Shown here piece by piece: positions 35,086-43,900 of a DNA stretch of 64,000 bases. Position numbers and translations under genes: made by a program. Numbering within the stretch: position 1 is the first letter of the stretch; the number at the start of each line of letters is the position of its first letter. This DNA comes from Oceanospirillum sp048270425 (GTDB lineage Bacteria > Pseudomonadota > Gammaproteobacteria > Pseudomonadales > Halomonadaceae), in NCBI GenBank assembly GCA_048270425.1, contig JBLWSY010000003.1, forward strand, positions 62,001 to 126,000. The letters are read 5' to 3'. The notes below the pieces were generated by a model. It had not been told where the DNA came from, searched no databases, and saw only the letters and a program-made list of their open reading frames with translations.

Positions 35086-36936
35086 TCAGATCGACAGCTT
35101 CTTCAGCTGACGGCCACCATAAGTCAGATTCACCTGCGCACGGGTTACCATAATGGCGGTAAACATGGAGGTGAGAATCCCCAGCGACAGAGTCACCGCG
35201 AAGCCTTTAACCGGACCAGTACCGACGGCGAACAGAATCACCGCAACCAGCAAGGTGGTCAGGTTAGCATCAAAAATGGTAACGAATGCCCGCTCAAAAC
35301 CGGCATGGATCGCCATCTGGGGCGAAGCTCCATTCTGCATCTCCTCCTTAATTCGGGAGAAGATGAGTACGTTCGCATCCACCGCCATGCCTAATGTCAG
35401 TACGATACCTGCGATACCCGGAAGAGTCAGCGTGGCCGACATCATAGACATGAGCGCCGCCAGCAGAATCAGGTTCACAGTCAAAGCGATATTGGCGAAC
35501 AAACCGAACACACGGTAGAAGGCCAACATAAAGATCACCACTAACGCCATACCAATCTTAACCGAGGTAACACCCAGTTCGATGTTCTCTTTACCCAGGC
35601 TAGGGCCAATGGTGCGCTCTTCTACAAAGTAGATAGGTGCAGCCAGAGAACCGGCACGCAGCAGCAGCGCCAGCTCAGAGGACTCGCTTGGAGAATCCAG
35701 ACCGGTGATACGGAAACTGTTACCCAACGCACTCTGAATGGTAGCCAGTGAGATAATGTGCTTTTCTACGTAAGGCACACGTCTCTCAACTTTCTCACCT
35801 TCAACCTCGGCGATATGAGTCTTCACCTTGTGCTCCACAAACAGCACCGCCATACGTCGACGGATGTTGTTACGGGTTGCACGGTTCATCAGCTTACCGC
35901 CTTGGGTATCCAGATCGATATTTACCTGAGGACGACCGTTTTCATCAAAGGCAGATTGAGCATTGGATACGCTGTTACCGGTAATAATGATGTCGCGTTC
36001 AAGAACAGCACGGTTATTTTCATTATCACGGAACGGGTACTCTTCTGTATCCAGGACACCGGCATCGGAACTTGCTTCCAGACGGAACTCCAGGTTAGCC
36101 GTCGCGCCCAAAATACGCTTCGCGGCAGCAGTATCCTGTACACCCGGCAGCTCGATCACAATACGGTTACGGCCCTGACGCTGAACCAGTGGCTCAGAAA
36201 CACCCAACTCGTTCACACGGTTACGCAGAGTGGTTAAGTTCTGCTTAACCGCGTAATCCTCGATATCGCGGGCAGCCTGTTCAGACAATGTCAGATCCAG
36301 GAAAAGGTCTTCACCATCGGTGCGCTCGGTCTGAACAAAGTCAGAGAACTCTTTACGCAGCAGGGATTTGGCCTGATCCAGATATTCTTCATTGGTAAAG
36401 CGAATGCTGATCACACCCTCTTCACGGGTAATTCGGCGATAGCGTAAACGCTCACTACGCAGCAGCGTTTTCATCTCGCTAACATAAACTTCATTACGCT
36501 GTGCCAGTGCTTCTTTCATATCCACTTCCATCAGGAAGTGCACACCGCCACGCAGGTCCAGACCGAGCTTCATCGGACCGGCACCCAGATCCACCAGCCA
36601 CTGAGGTGTGGTTGGCGCAAGGTTCAGAGCAACAACAAAGTCCGGGCCTAACGCTTCCTGAATCAGGGTCTTGGCCTTCAGCTGGTCTTCGTCATGCTTA
36701 AAACGGATGATGCCGTTGTTGTTCTCAATCTCTTCGCCAAAGTATTCGATGCCGGCTTTATCAAGGGCACGGGTAACCTGGCTGATATGACGTTCACTAA
36801 TTTGTACAGAGCCACGTTGCGGGGTCAGCTGTACGGCAGGATCATCCGGATACAGGTTTGGCAGCGCGTAAACTACGCCCATAGCCACAACCACAAGAAT
36901 CAGCAGATATTTCCAGAGGGGATATTTATTGATCAT
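35086..36936 (-). CDS. secD: Protein translocase subunit SecD
   Basis: Partner of SecF, 616 residues. N-terminal transmembrane helix (YPLWKYLLILVVVAMGVVYAL), then the large periplasmic P1 domain (LGLDLRGGVHFLMEVD, LRNRVNELGVSEPLVQRQGRNRIVIELPGVQD), and five C-terminal helices with the proton-relay region (TLGMAVDANVLIFSRIKEE). Gene order yajC-secD-secF is the standard one. A strong hairpin (36973-37004) lies between yajC and secD and may reduce read-through. Confidence 0.97.
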   Translation of the reverse strand: MINKYPLWKYLLILVVVAMGVVYALPNLYPDDPAVQLTPQRGSVQISERHISQVTRALDKAGIEYFGEEIENNNGIIRFKHDEDQLKAKTLIQEALGPDFVVALNLAPTTPQWLVDLGAGPMKLGLDLRGGVHFLMEVDMKEALAQRNEVYVSEMKTLLRSERLRYRRITREEGVISIRFTNEEYLDQAKSLLRKEFSDFVQTERTDGEDLFLDLTLSEQAARDIEDYAVKQNLTTLRNRVNELGVSEPLVQRQGRNRIVIELPGVQDTAAAKRILGATANLEFRLEASSDAGVLDTEEYPFRDNENNRAVLERDIIITGNSVSNAQSAFDENGRPQVNIDLDTQGGKLMNRATRNNIRRRMAVLFVEHKVKTHIAEVEGEKVERRVPYVEKHIISLATIQSALGNSFRITGLDSPSESSELALLLRAGSLAAPIYFVEERTIGPSLGKENIELGVTSVKIGMALVVIFMLAFYRVFGLFANIALTVNLILLAALMSMMSATLTLPGIAGIVLTLGMAVDANVLIFSRIKEEMQNGASPQMAIHAGFERAFVTIFDANLTTLLVAVILFAVGTGPVKGFAVTLSLGILTSMFTAIMVTRAQVNLTYGGRQLKKLSI

Positions 36937-36972
36937 GAGCTGTTACGTTCCTTAAAACACCCGCTCGTAAAA

Positions 36973-37004
36973 CCGACACTGCCGGCTAGTGCCGGCAGTG
37001 TCGG
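36973..37004. terminator. Strong hairpin between yajC and secD
   Basis: Perfect 14-bp stem CCGACACTGCCGGC / GCCGGCAGTGTCGG with a 4-base loop; only four T follow on the minus strand. An attenuator or mRNA-stabilising stem is more likely than a full stop inside the operon. Confidence 0.65.
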
Positions 37005-37011
37005 GATGTAC

Positions 37012-37344
37012 TTAGATAGACTTGATCGTGCCTTTAGGCAGAACAGCGACTACAGAAGCTTTCTGTACATTGACTTCAGTGCCTTCAGCTACTTCCATCA
37101 CAACAAACTCGTCGGATACTTTAGTGATGCGACCAACCAGGCCGCCACCGATGACCACTTCATCACCTTTAGCGATACCGGCAACCAGCTCACGGTGCTC
37201 TTTGGCACGTTTGCTTTGCGGACGCCACAGCATGAAGTAGAAAATAACCACGAAACCAACCAGTAGGAAAATCTGGCTCATTGCACCTGGATCAGTTGCA
37301 GCCGCGCCAGCGTCTGCGAATGCCGGAGAGATAAAAAAGCTCAT
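37012..37344 (-). CDS. yajC: Sec translocon accessory subunit YajC
   Basis: Small single-span inner-membrane protein of the SecDF-YajC complex, 110 residues. After a short Ala-rich N-terminus (FISPAFADAGAAATDPG) comes the transmembrane helix (SQIFLLVGFVVIFYFMLWRPQSK, about 24-46) with the conserved RPQ-KR boundary, then a cytoplasmic beta domain (GDEVVIGGGLVGRITKVSDEF). Upstream of secD on the same strand. Confidence 0.95.
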   Translation of the reverse strand: MSFFISPAFADAGAAATDPGAMSQIFLLVGFVVIFYFMLWRPQSKRAKEHRELVAGIAKGDEVVIGGGLVGRITKVSDEFVVMEVAEGTEVNVQKASVVAVLPKGTIKSI

Positions 37345-37709
37345 TGATGAGTCCTCTATTATTTTTACTAATGTTTAAGATTACGAATTTTACTAACTAA
37401 ACCTTCCGGATCTTTCAACGCTGATCAGCACTTGGCTTAATCATTTGAAGTAAAGATCCGACGGTATGCTCTTTATAAAAGTTTGCGGACAACAGACTTG
37501 CCACATCCGGCTATCTGCCTGAGATGCGGCCAATTCCTGTAAATACAAGGGCTACCCTCCACCTGTAAATACAAGCGCAACGCTCCCAGCCTGCGGCCAG
37601 AACGAAGCGACGAACCTGTACAGCCACCAAACGGACTCCGACAGTCCCCGAGAGCCGGAGTTCCACATACCGTAAATAGGTGCTCGGCTAAAACGACACC
37701 TACGAGAAA
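37345..37709. other. 365-base intergenic region between tgt and yajC
   Basis: No gene seen. It carries the CCTGTAAATACAAG direct repeat (37536-37575) and GC-richer sequence in its right half, which is unlike the adjacent coding DNA. The yajC promoter is probably in the AT-rich left half (37370-37400). Confidence 0.55.
37536..37575. repeat. Direct repeat CCTGTAAATACAAG x2
   Basis: Identical 14-base copies at 37536-37549 and 37562-37575, 26-base period, in the tgt-yajC gap. Two copies only, so not a CRISPR array. Confidence 0.7.
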
Positions 37710-38828
37710 TTACTCTGCTAATTCAGGTACTTCCCGCCCCAAGCGAGCGTAGAATGCACTGACAAAGTCGTCCAATTTACCCTGTTCAATAGCATCACGC
37801 AAACCAGCCATCAGACGCTGGTAATAGCGCAGGTTATGGATGGTATTCAGCTGAGCACCCAGCATCTCTTTACACTTGTCCAGATGGTGCAGGTAGCTGC
37901 GGCTGAAGTTCTGACAGGTGTAGCAGTCACACTCTTTTTCCAGCGGGCCATCATCGTGACGGTGCGCCGCATTACGGATCTTGATCACGCCATCTGCGGT
38001 AAACAGGTGGCCGTTGCGGGCGTTACGGGTTGGCATCACGCAGTCGAACATATCGACACCACGGCGCACGCCTTCCACCAGATCTTCCGGCTTGCCCACA
38101 CCCATGAGATAGCGGGGACGATCTTCCGGCATTTTGGCCGGCAGGTAGTCGAGCACCTTGATCATCTCGTCTTTCGGCTCACCCACCGACAGGCCGCCAA
38201 TGGCATAACCGTCAAAACCGATATCGGTCAGACCTTTCAGAGACACATCACGCAGATCTTCATACATGCCGCCCTGAATAATACCGAACAGAGCAGACGG
38301 ATTATCACCGTGCGCATCCTTGGAGCGTTTTGCCCAACGCAGGGACATCTCCATGGAGTCTTTGGCTTCTTTATGGGTGGCCGGATAAGGGGTGCACTCA
38401 TCGAAAATCATCACGATATCGGAACCCAGATCACGCTGAACCTGCATGGAGCGCTCAGGGTCGATAAAGACTTTTTCACCGTTAACCGGCGAACGGAACT
38501 CAACGCCTTTCTCGCTGATCTTGCGCATCGCACCCAGACTGAAGACCTGAAAGCCGCCGGAGTCGGTCAGAATCGGACCTTTCCACTGCACAAAGTCATG
38601 CAGATCACCGTGCTTCTTCACCACTTCAGTGCCCGGACGCAGCATCAGGTGGAAGGTGTTACCCAGGATGATCTCGGCACCAATCTCTTCGATATCACGG
38701 GGCAGCATGCCTTTAACCGTGCCGTAAGTGCCCACCGGCATAAAAGCCGGGGTCTGTACCTTGCCACGCGGAAACGTCAGTTCACCACGGCGAGCCTTAC
38801 CATCAGTGGCTTTCAGCTCATACTTCAT
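37710..38828 (-). CDS. tgt: Queuine tRNA-ribosyltransferase (Tgt)
   Basis: Exchanges guanine-34 for preQ1 in GUN-anticodon tRNAs. From the start MKYELKATDGKARRG (38828) the protein is 372 residues. It shows the active-site DSGGFQVFSLG, the GGLSVGEPK pocket, the nucleophile region MFDCVMPTRNARNG and the C-terminal zinc site (ECDCYTCQNFSRSYLHHL). An in-frame ATG at 38846 (MSRECFMKY) has a GGA at 7 bases and may be the real start. Follows queA by about 150 bases on the same strand. Confidence 0.95.
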   Translation of the reverse strand: MKYELKATDGKARRGELTFPRGKVQTPAFMPVGTYGTVKGMLPRDIEEIGAEIILGNTFHLMLRPGTEVVKKHGDLHDFVQWKGPILTDSGGFQVFSLGAMRKISEKGVEFRSPVNGEKVFIDPERSMQVQRDLGSDIVMIFDECTPYPATHKEAKDSMEMSLRWAKRSKDAHGDNPSALFGIIQGGMYEDLRDVSLKGLTDIGFDGYAIGGLSVGEPKDEMIKVLDYLPAKMPEDRPRYLMGVGKPEDLVEGVRRGVDMFDCVMPTRNARNGHLFTADGVIKIRNAAHRHDDGPLEKECDCYTCQNFSRSYLHHLDKCKEMLGAQLNTIHNLRYYQRLMAGLRDAIEQGKLDDFVSAFYARLGREVPELAE

Positions 38829-38987
38829 AAAACATTCACGAGACATAGCAAAATCCAAGGGGCAAAACGCCCGTCTGTTAAGTGTTTCCGGCAGGCTCGC
38901 TGTCAATCAGCGCCCGCCGCTTTGCGAGGGTTAATCCGCTATGTCACCTCGCGGAAAACCGGTCGCGTTTTAGATCGTTTTAAAACC

Positions 38988-40055
38988 TTACTGGGCGCTG
39001 GGCGGCAGATCCGGCTCTGGGTTAGCCGTGATAAACATGGCATCACCGTAACTGAAGAAGCGATATTCTTCTGCAACAGCCTCTTTATAGGCCTGCATCA
39101 TCGTTTTATAACCGGCCAGCGCACTCACCAGCATCAGCAACGTGGATTCCGGCAGGTGGAAGTTGGTCACCAGCGCATCCACCACCTGAAAACGATAACC
39201 CGGGTAGATAAAGATATTGGTATCCGTCTGCACCGGTTCGATCTCGCCCGGCGTTGAACTCAGCTTGGCAGCGGTTTCCAGACAACGGACACTGGTGGTA
39301 CCCACAGCGATCACACGGTTGCCACGGGCTTTGGTCGCTTTGATCTGTTCGCAGACTTCCGCACTCACCTGCACAAACTCTGAGTGCATGTGGTGTTCAA
39401 AAATATTGTCGGCTTTAACCGGCTGAAAAGTACCTGCGCCTACGTGCAGAGTCACAAAAGCGGTTTCCACGCCTTTATCCGCCAACGCCTGCAACAGAGG
39501 CTCATCAAAGTGCAGACCCGCAGTCGGTGCTGCTACTGCACCGGCATTTTTGCCATAAACCGTCTGATAACGCTCTCGGTCTTCCAGCTCATCTTCTCGG
39601 TCAATATAAGGCGGCAGCGGCATGTGGCCGATTTTCTCCAGCAGCTCCAGAAGATCGGCTTCCGGATCAAACTGCAGCTCAAACAGAGCATCCTGACGAC
39701 CCAGCACTTCAACTTCTGAGCCGTCCTGCAAAATCAGTTTTGCACCGGCTTTTGGCGAGCGACTGGAGCGGATATGTGCCAGCGCGCGGTTCTCGTCCTG
39801 CAGACGCTCCAGCAGAATTTCGATCTTACCGCCGGTTTCTTTCTGGCCAAATAAACGCGCCGGAATCACACGGGTGTCGTTAAACACCATCAGATCACCG
39901 GGCTGAGCCAATTCGAGAATATCGGTGAAACGGCCATGATGCAGCGACCCTGCCTCACCATTCACCTGCAGCAGGCGGCTGGCGGTGCGTTCTTTAGTTG
40001 GATAACAGGCAATCAGAGATTCAGGCAGATCAAAAGCGAAATCAGTTCGTAGCAT
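38988..40055 (-). CDS. queA: S-adenosylmethionine:tRNA ribosyltransferase-isomerase (QueA)
   Basis: Transfers the ribosyl part of SAM to preQ1-tRNA giving epoxyqueuosine. The 355-residue protein begins MLRTDFAFDLPESLIACYP, followed by HHGRFTDILELAQPGDLMVFND-type core motifs (VFNDTRVIPARLFG), TAGLHFDEPLL and HVGAGTFQPVK, all diagnostic. Located upstream of tgt, the conserved queA-tgt order, and divergent from tRNA-Leu. Confidence 0.96.
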   Translation of the reverse strand: MLRTDFAFDLPESLIACYPTKERTASRLLQVNGEAGSLHHGRFTDILELAQPGDLMVFNDTRVIPARLFGQKETGGKIEILLERLQDENRALAHIRSSRSPKAGAKLILQDGSEVEVLGRQDALFELQFDPEADLLELLEKIGHMPLPPYIDREDELEDRERYQTVYGKNAGAVAAPTAGLHFDEPLLQALADKGVETAFVTLHVGAGTFQPVKADNIFEHHMHSEFVQVSAEVCEQIKATKARGNRVIAVGTTSVRCLETAAKLSSTPGEIEPVQTDTNIFIYPGYRFQVVDALVTNFHLPESTLLMLVSALAGYKTMMQAYKEAVAEEYRFFSYGDAMFITANPEPDLPPSAQ

Positions 40056-40125
40056 TGGGTATCTTCAGGTCTATCTGCTGGGGAAACAAAGACGGGAATA
40101 TTATCGGAAAGCCGTAATGAAGTCA

Positions 40126-40153
40126 TTGACGGCACTGGAGATTCTTTTATAAT
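40126..40153 (+). promoter_or_regulatory. Promoter of tRNA-Leu
   Basis: TTGACG (40126-40131), 16-base spacer, TATAAT (40148-40153), then the GC-rich discriminator GCCCCGC, the hallmark of stringently controlled stable-RNA promoters. The tRNA begins 54 bases downstream. Confidence 0.88.
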
Positions 40154-40207
40154 GCCCCGCACTGATGTACAGATAACTTAACATTCAACAGGTTATCGCA
40201 GCATCGT

Positions 40208-40292
40208 GCCGGTGTGGTGAAATTGGTAGACACGACGGATTCAAAATCCGTTGCCTCACGGCGTGGCGGTTCGAGTCCGCCCACCGGTACCA
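40208..40292 (+). tRNA. tRNA-Leu, anticodon CAA, CCA encoded
   Basis: Acceptor stem GCCGGTG pairs with CACCGGT (one G-T wobble at the end), followed by A and an encoded CCA. The D arm has GGTGAAATTGGTAGACA, the anticodon stem-loop is ACGGA-TTCAAAA-TCCGT (anticodon CAA, reads UUG), a variable arm follows (TGCCTCACGGCG) as expected for a class II Leu tRNA, and the T arm is GGCGGTTCGAGTCCGCC. Confidence 0.95.
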
Positions 40293-40306
40293 CTTATTCT
40301 TTCAGC

Positions 40307-40332
40307 AAAAGCTCACAGCAATGTGGGCTTTT
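40307..40332 (+). terminator. Terminator after tRNA-Leu
   Basis: AAAAGCTCACA / TGTGGGCTTTT stem (one G-T pair), GCAA loop, short T-rich tail. Confidence 0.75.
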
Positions 40333-40514
40333 GTTGTTTCTGGGCCACATAAAATCCGCATCCTTTGCTCGATCCCTCCCTCTTTAATCTCAACACGTTA
40401 AGCGCAGTTAATGGTGCTCTTTTATCTGCCAAGGCACTACCCACCAAGATATATATCAAGCCGCCAAACTTTTAAGGATCATTATCTGAACCTTGAATAG
40501 GATGACGCTGAACG

Positions 40515-40931
40515 ATGCATATTGACGTAATCACAGAGCCAACGCCCGAAGATATCCAGAGTGTCATTGACGGAGTTAACCGTCATAACGCGCCACACTT
40601 TAAAGCGATCAGAAGCCAGGACTTCACCTGTTTTGTGTACGATGAACAGGGTGAAAAATCCGGGGGCTTATATGGCGAACTTTGGGGAAACTGGTTGCTG
40701 GTTAAGTATCTCTGGGTCAGTCCGGAGTCAAAAGGTAAAGGACTGGGGGGCGAGCTACTGCAGAGAGCGGAAGCCTTTGCAACAGACAAAGGCTGCCACT
40801 CGGTCTTTCTCGACACCTATAGTTTTCAGGCCAAGCCTTTTTATGAAAAACAAGGCTATAAAATCGAGATGGCACTAACACAATATCCAGTATCAGATAC
40901 CCGCTACTACCTAAGAAAGACACTGAAATAA
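40515..40931 (+). CDS. GNAT family N-acetyltransferase
   Basis: Cytosolic acetyl-CoA-dependent transferase of 138 residues covering one GNAT fold. The acetyl-CoA pyrophosphate loop is at about 79-84 (ESKGKGLGGELL), preceded by the beta4 strand WLLVKYLWVSP and followed by the C-terminal strands (VFLDTYSFQAKPFYEKQGY), where the Tyr/Phe general-acid position is normally found. It probably modifies a small molecule; the substrate is unknown. It is convergent with the large channel fusion gene with a 37-base gap and has no obvious partner gene. Confidence 0.85.
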   Translation: MHIDVITEPTPEDIQSVIDGVNRHNAPHFKAIRSQDFTCFVYDEQGEKSGGLYGELWGNWLLVKYLWVSPESKGKGLGGELLQRAEAFATDKGCHSVFLDTYSFQAKPFYEKQGYKIEMALTQYPVSDTRYYLRKTLK

Positions 40932-40968
40932 ACTCAGGCACCTTTAATTGCCCCCCTTTCAGTCCGAG

Positions 40969-43900
40969 TTAGTCCAACCAGGCAAACCGGTCTTTAAGTT
41001 TTACCTCAGTGATAGCCGATGATTTAGCTCGCCTTTGCTCTGCTTGTTGTGAAGCCATCTTCACCTGTTGTTTAAATGCAGCAAAGCTATCAGGATGCTT
41101 TTCAAACAAAGTGGATAGGGCGGATTGGTTAATTGCCCATGCAGTGACCTTAACAACAGCCTTAACATCTTCTGCAACAGGATCTTTATCCCTCAGAAGT
41201 CCAACATTGACGAGGTCATGGTGACCCAGCCGCTGAACTTCCAGCCATTGCCCCGCTTTATTTTCTGCCATAACAGCAACTACGCCAGTACGAAGGATAT
41301 AGAGCGAGTGATTTTGAGCGCCTTTGCGCACCAGATATTCACCAGCCTCAAACTCTTTTTCTTCCACTGACGACTCTAAATCCTGACTAAAAGCTTCGGG
41401 CAGACCTGAGAAAAGCTCGATTTTGCGAAACTCCGATGCTTTATCCATATCGACCGGAGGTCCAAGAAAAGCTTTATGCAGCTCTATTCTCTGCATCGGC
41501 GGCAGATAGTTAATACCTGCGGACTGAAAGTTAGCAATAATCTGACTCCAGACCTGATCAACCACTTGCATAGTCAGAGCATAGTCTGTGTAAGAGAAAA
41601 TCAGTTTGTACTGGGCAATTCCGTCTTCCACTCCGGCAAAGGGGCATTGAGGTGGAGGGTTTGTCACGACATTCGGATGCTTGTATGCGGCACTGATGAG
41701 CAGTGCCTTAACCTGAGCAACGTCATGCGCAGGATGAACACCAATCTTGAGTATCTGTCGGGTTTCACCATCATTGCTGCTGTAATTGATAATAGGGGAA
41801 TCCGCCACCGGCGTATTCGGAATGCTGATCTCATGCTTTACACGGGTAAGTAGCCGGGTCGCCCGCCAATTAACATCAATCACCTGCCCTTCGTGCTCAC
41901 CGATTCTGACCCAGTCACCGACCCGGAAAGGGTGCTCCAGGTTCAGGGCGATCCCTGAGAAGATATTAGAGAGATTCATCTGAATCGCCAGGCCTACAAT
42001 CATTGCCAGCATACCGGAGGTAGCAAGAAGGCCTGTCAGCTTCTGATTGTAAACAAAGGCAACAATCGCAAACAGCGCCAGCGTGTAGACAATAAAGGCG
42101 ACCATATTCTTAATAATACCGGGAACAGGTCTGCCTGTTTTCAGTTGCAGCGTTTGCCAGATAAAAACCTCTGCAGCTCTGACCAGAAGGATCGCTGGGA
42201 TAATCCACCATAAAAGATCATAGATATGCAGTATCCACCGCTGAACATGAACCTCTAAAGCGGGAAACAGGCTGAGACTCAGCCAGGTTTCGCTGGCACT
42301 CAGTACTAATGCAGAAGAGAGCCCCAACAGCCCCCAGCGAATTCTGGCCAGCAGTATTCTTGAGCGTATTGCTTTCGGCAATATGTAACGAGAAAAGTAG
42401 ATGGCCAGAAACAGCCCAATACCTATCAGGGTCAGTAGCTTTGAGTGTGCTTCAGGAAGCGCATCAGCCAGCCTGAGCCCTGTCTTCTTAAGGTCAATCA
42501 CAAAGTGAAACTGGGAATACGGCACAGATGCATCAGTAATATTGATGTATTGAGGAACACCTAAGCTATCGACATTAACACTGCGCTCAAACATTTGAGC
42601 ATTACTGACCTGCCAGCCGTCCAGATCATCCGTCAACAGCTGTTCTTTCACCTCATCAGTCAGGTGCTTATTTCCCGTTAGCCCCAACCCCATAACATCA
42701 GCAGCATACAGATGGCTATTTCGGTCCATCTCCAGATTTCTCAGGGAAAAGCCGATTTTGATCTGCTCCCGACGCTCGATATCATCGATAAAGTTATTCC
42801 TGAACACCCCCTTAACTCTGAAAGCCTGATAATGAATATTATTGGCCTGCGTCTTGATATAGGGTGAATCCAGAGTCAACTCATCAACAGCATTGCTGAA
42901 TTTGATCTGGCCGGGATCAAAAGCTCCCCGGTATCGGAACCAAAGGGTAAAATCCAGTTCACTGGTATTGCTCTGATCATCAATCCAGCGAACATGATGC
43001 AGCTTAACGCCGGTAAAAATAACCGACTTTTTATACATATAGCGCTCGCCTACTTGGACGATATGACCTGATTGCAACTGATGCGTCAGATCGATAACTT
43101 TGCTGGCATCCGGGATATCGCCATACTGCTCCAAACCTGATACTGCTGTTTTGTCATGCAGCACTGCGATAAACATCGGCTTTATAGCATCCCCTTTTTC
43201 ATCGAAATAATTCAGCCCCGTTACGCCGGATACAGCAGTTTTTGGGCTGTTTATATTCTGGAGCGTATTCAGCAAAGCACCACGGCGCTGTTCAACAGAC
43301 GCATCAGGCGTATCAGCAAAAGTACTCTGACTCTCAGCAATAGCTGTCACTATCACCTTGGCCGTGTCATAACCGTAGGCCGCCGTCCAATCCGGATTCT
43401 CCTGATATCTCTCCCGATACCGTTCTCTCATATCCTGAGCGGCGGCATTAGCGACATCAAAAACAATAGGAGCTGTGATATAGAGCCCGTTGCTGTAATG
43501 CCCCGGATACACTTTCTCCATCGGGAGGTTATCAAAGCCATTGAACAAAGTGCTTGAATAGAGGGAGTCCGGCCCCATCAACGGATTCTGAACACCAAGG
43601 TCTTTCAGAGCCCGGATAACCTCTATCCCCTGCCGGTCCTGAAGCGACAGAAAAATCAGTCCCGCCTTCTCGCCCTGCTTTGCAACGGCCTCAGCAATCG
43701 TTTTATATTGCCCCGGGAGGTCACGATCCATATCCAGCGTATAGGACTTAATCTGCTTAACGCCATTTTTGAGAGCCTGTTCTTTAAAAACCTTTCCCAG
43801 AAAAGCACCGTAACTGTTGCTCTCTGCAATAATCGTAAGTCGATCCTGATTCAGAGTTTTAGCCGCGTAATAAGCCAGAAACTCCCCCTGGCTGGCATCA

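Noticed and set aside
37536..37575. Two-copy repeat as a CRISPR array
   Set aside because: Only two copies, 12-base spacer and no cas genes in the window.
37836..39257. Plus-strand open frame of 473 codons over tgt and queA
   Set aside because: Spans two real genes on the other strand; no family text and no ribosome site.
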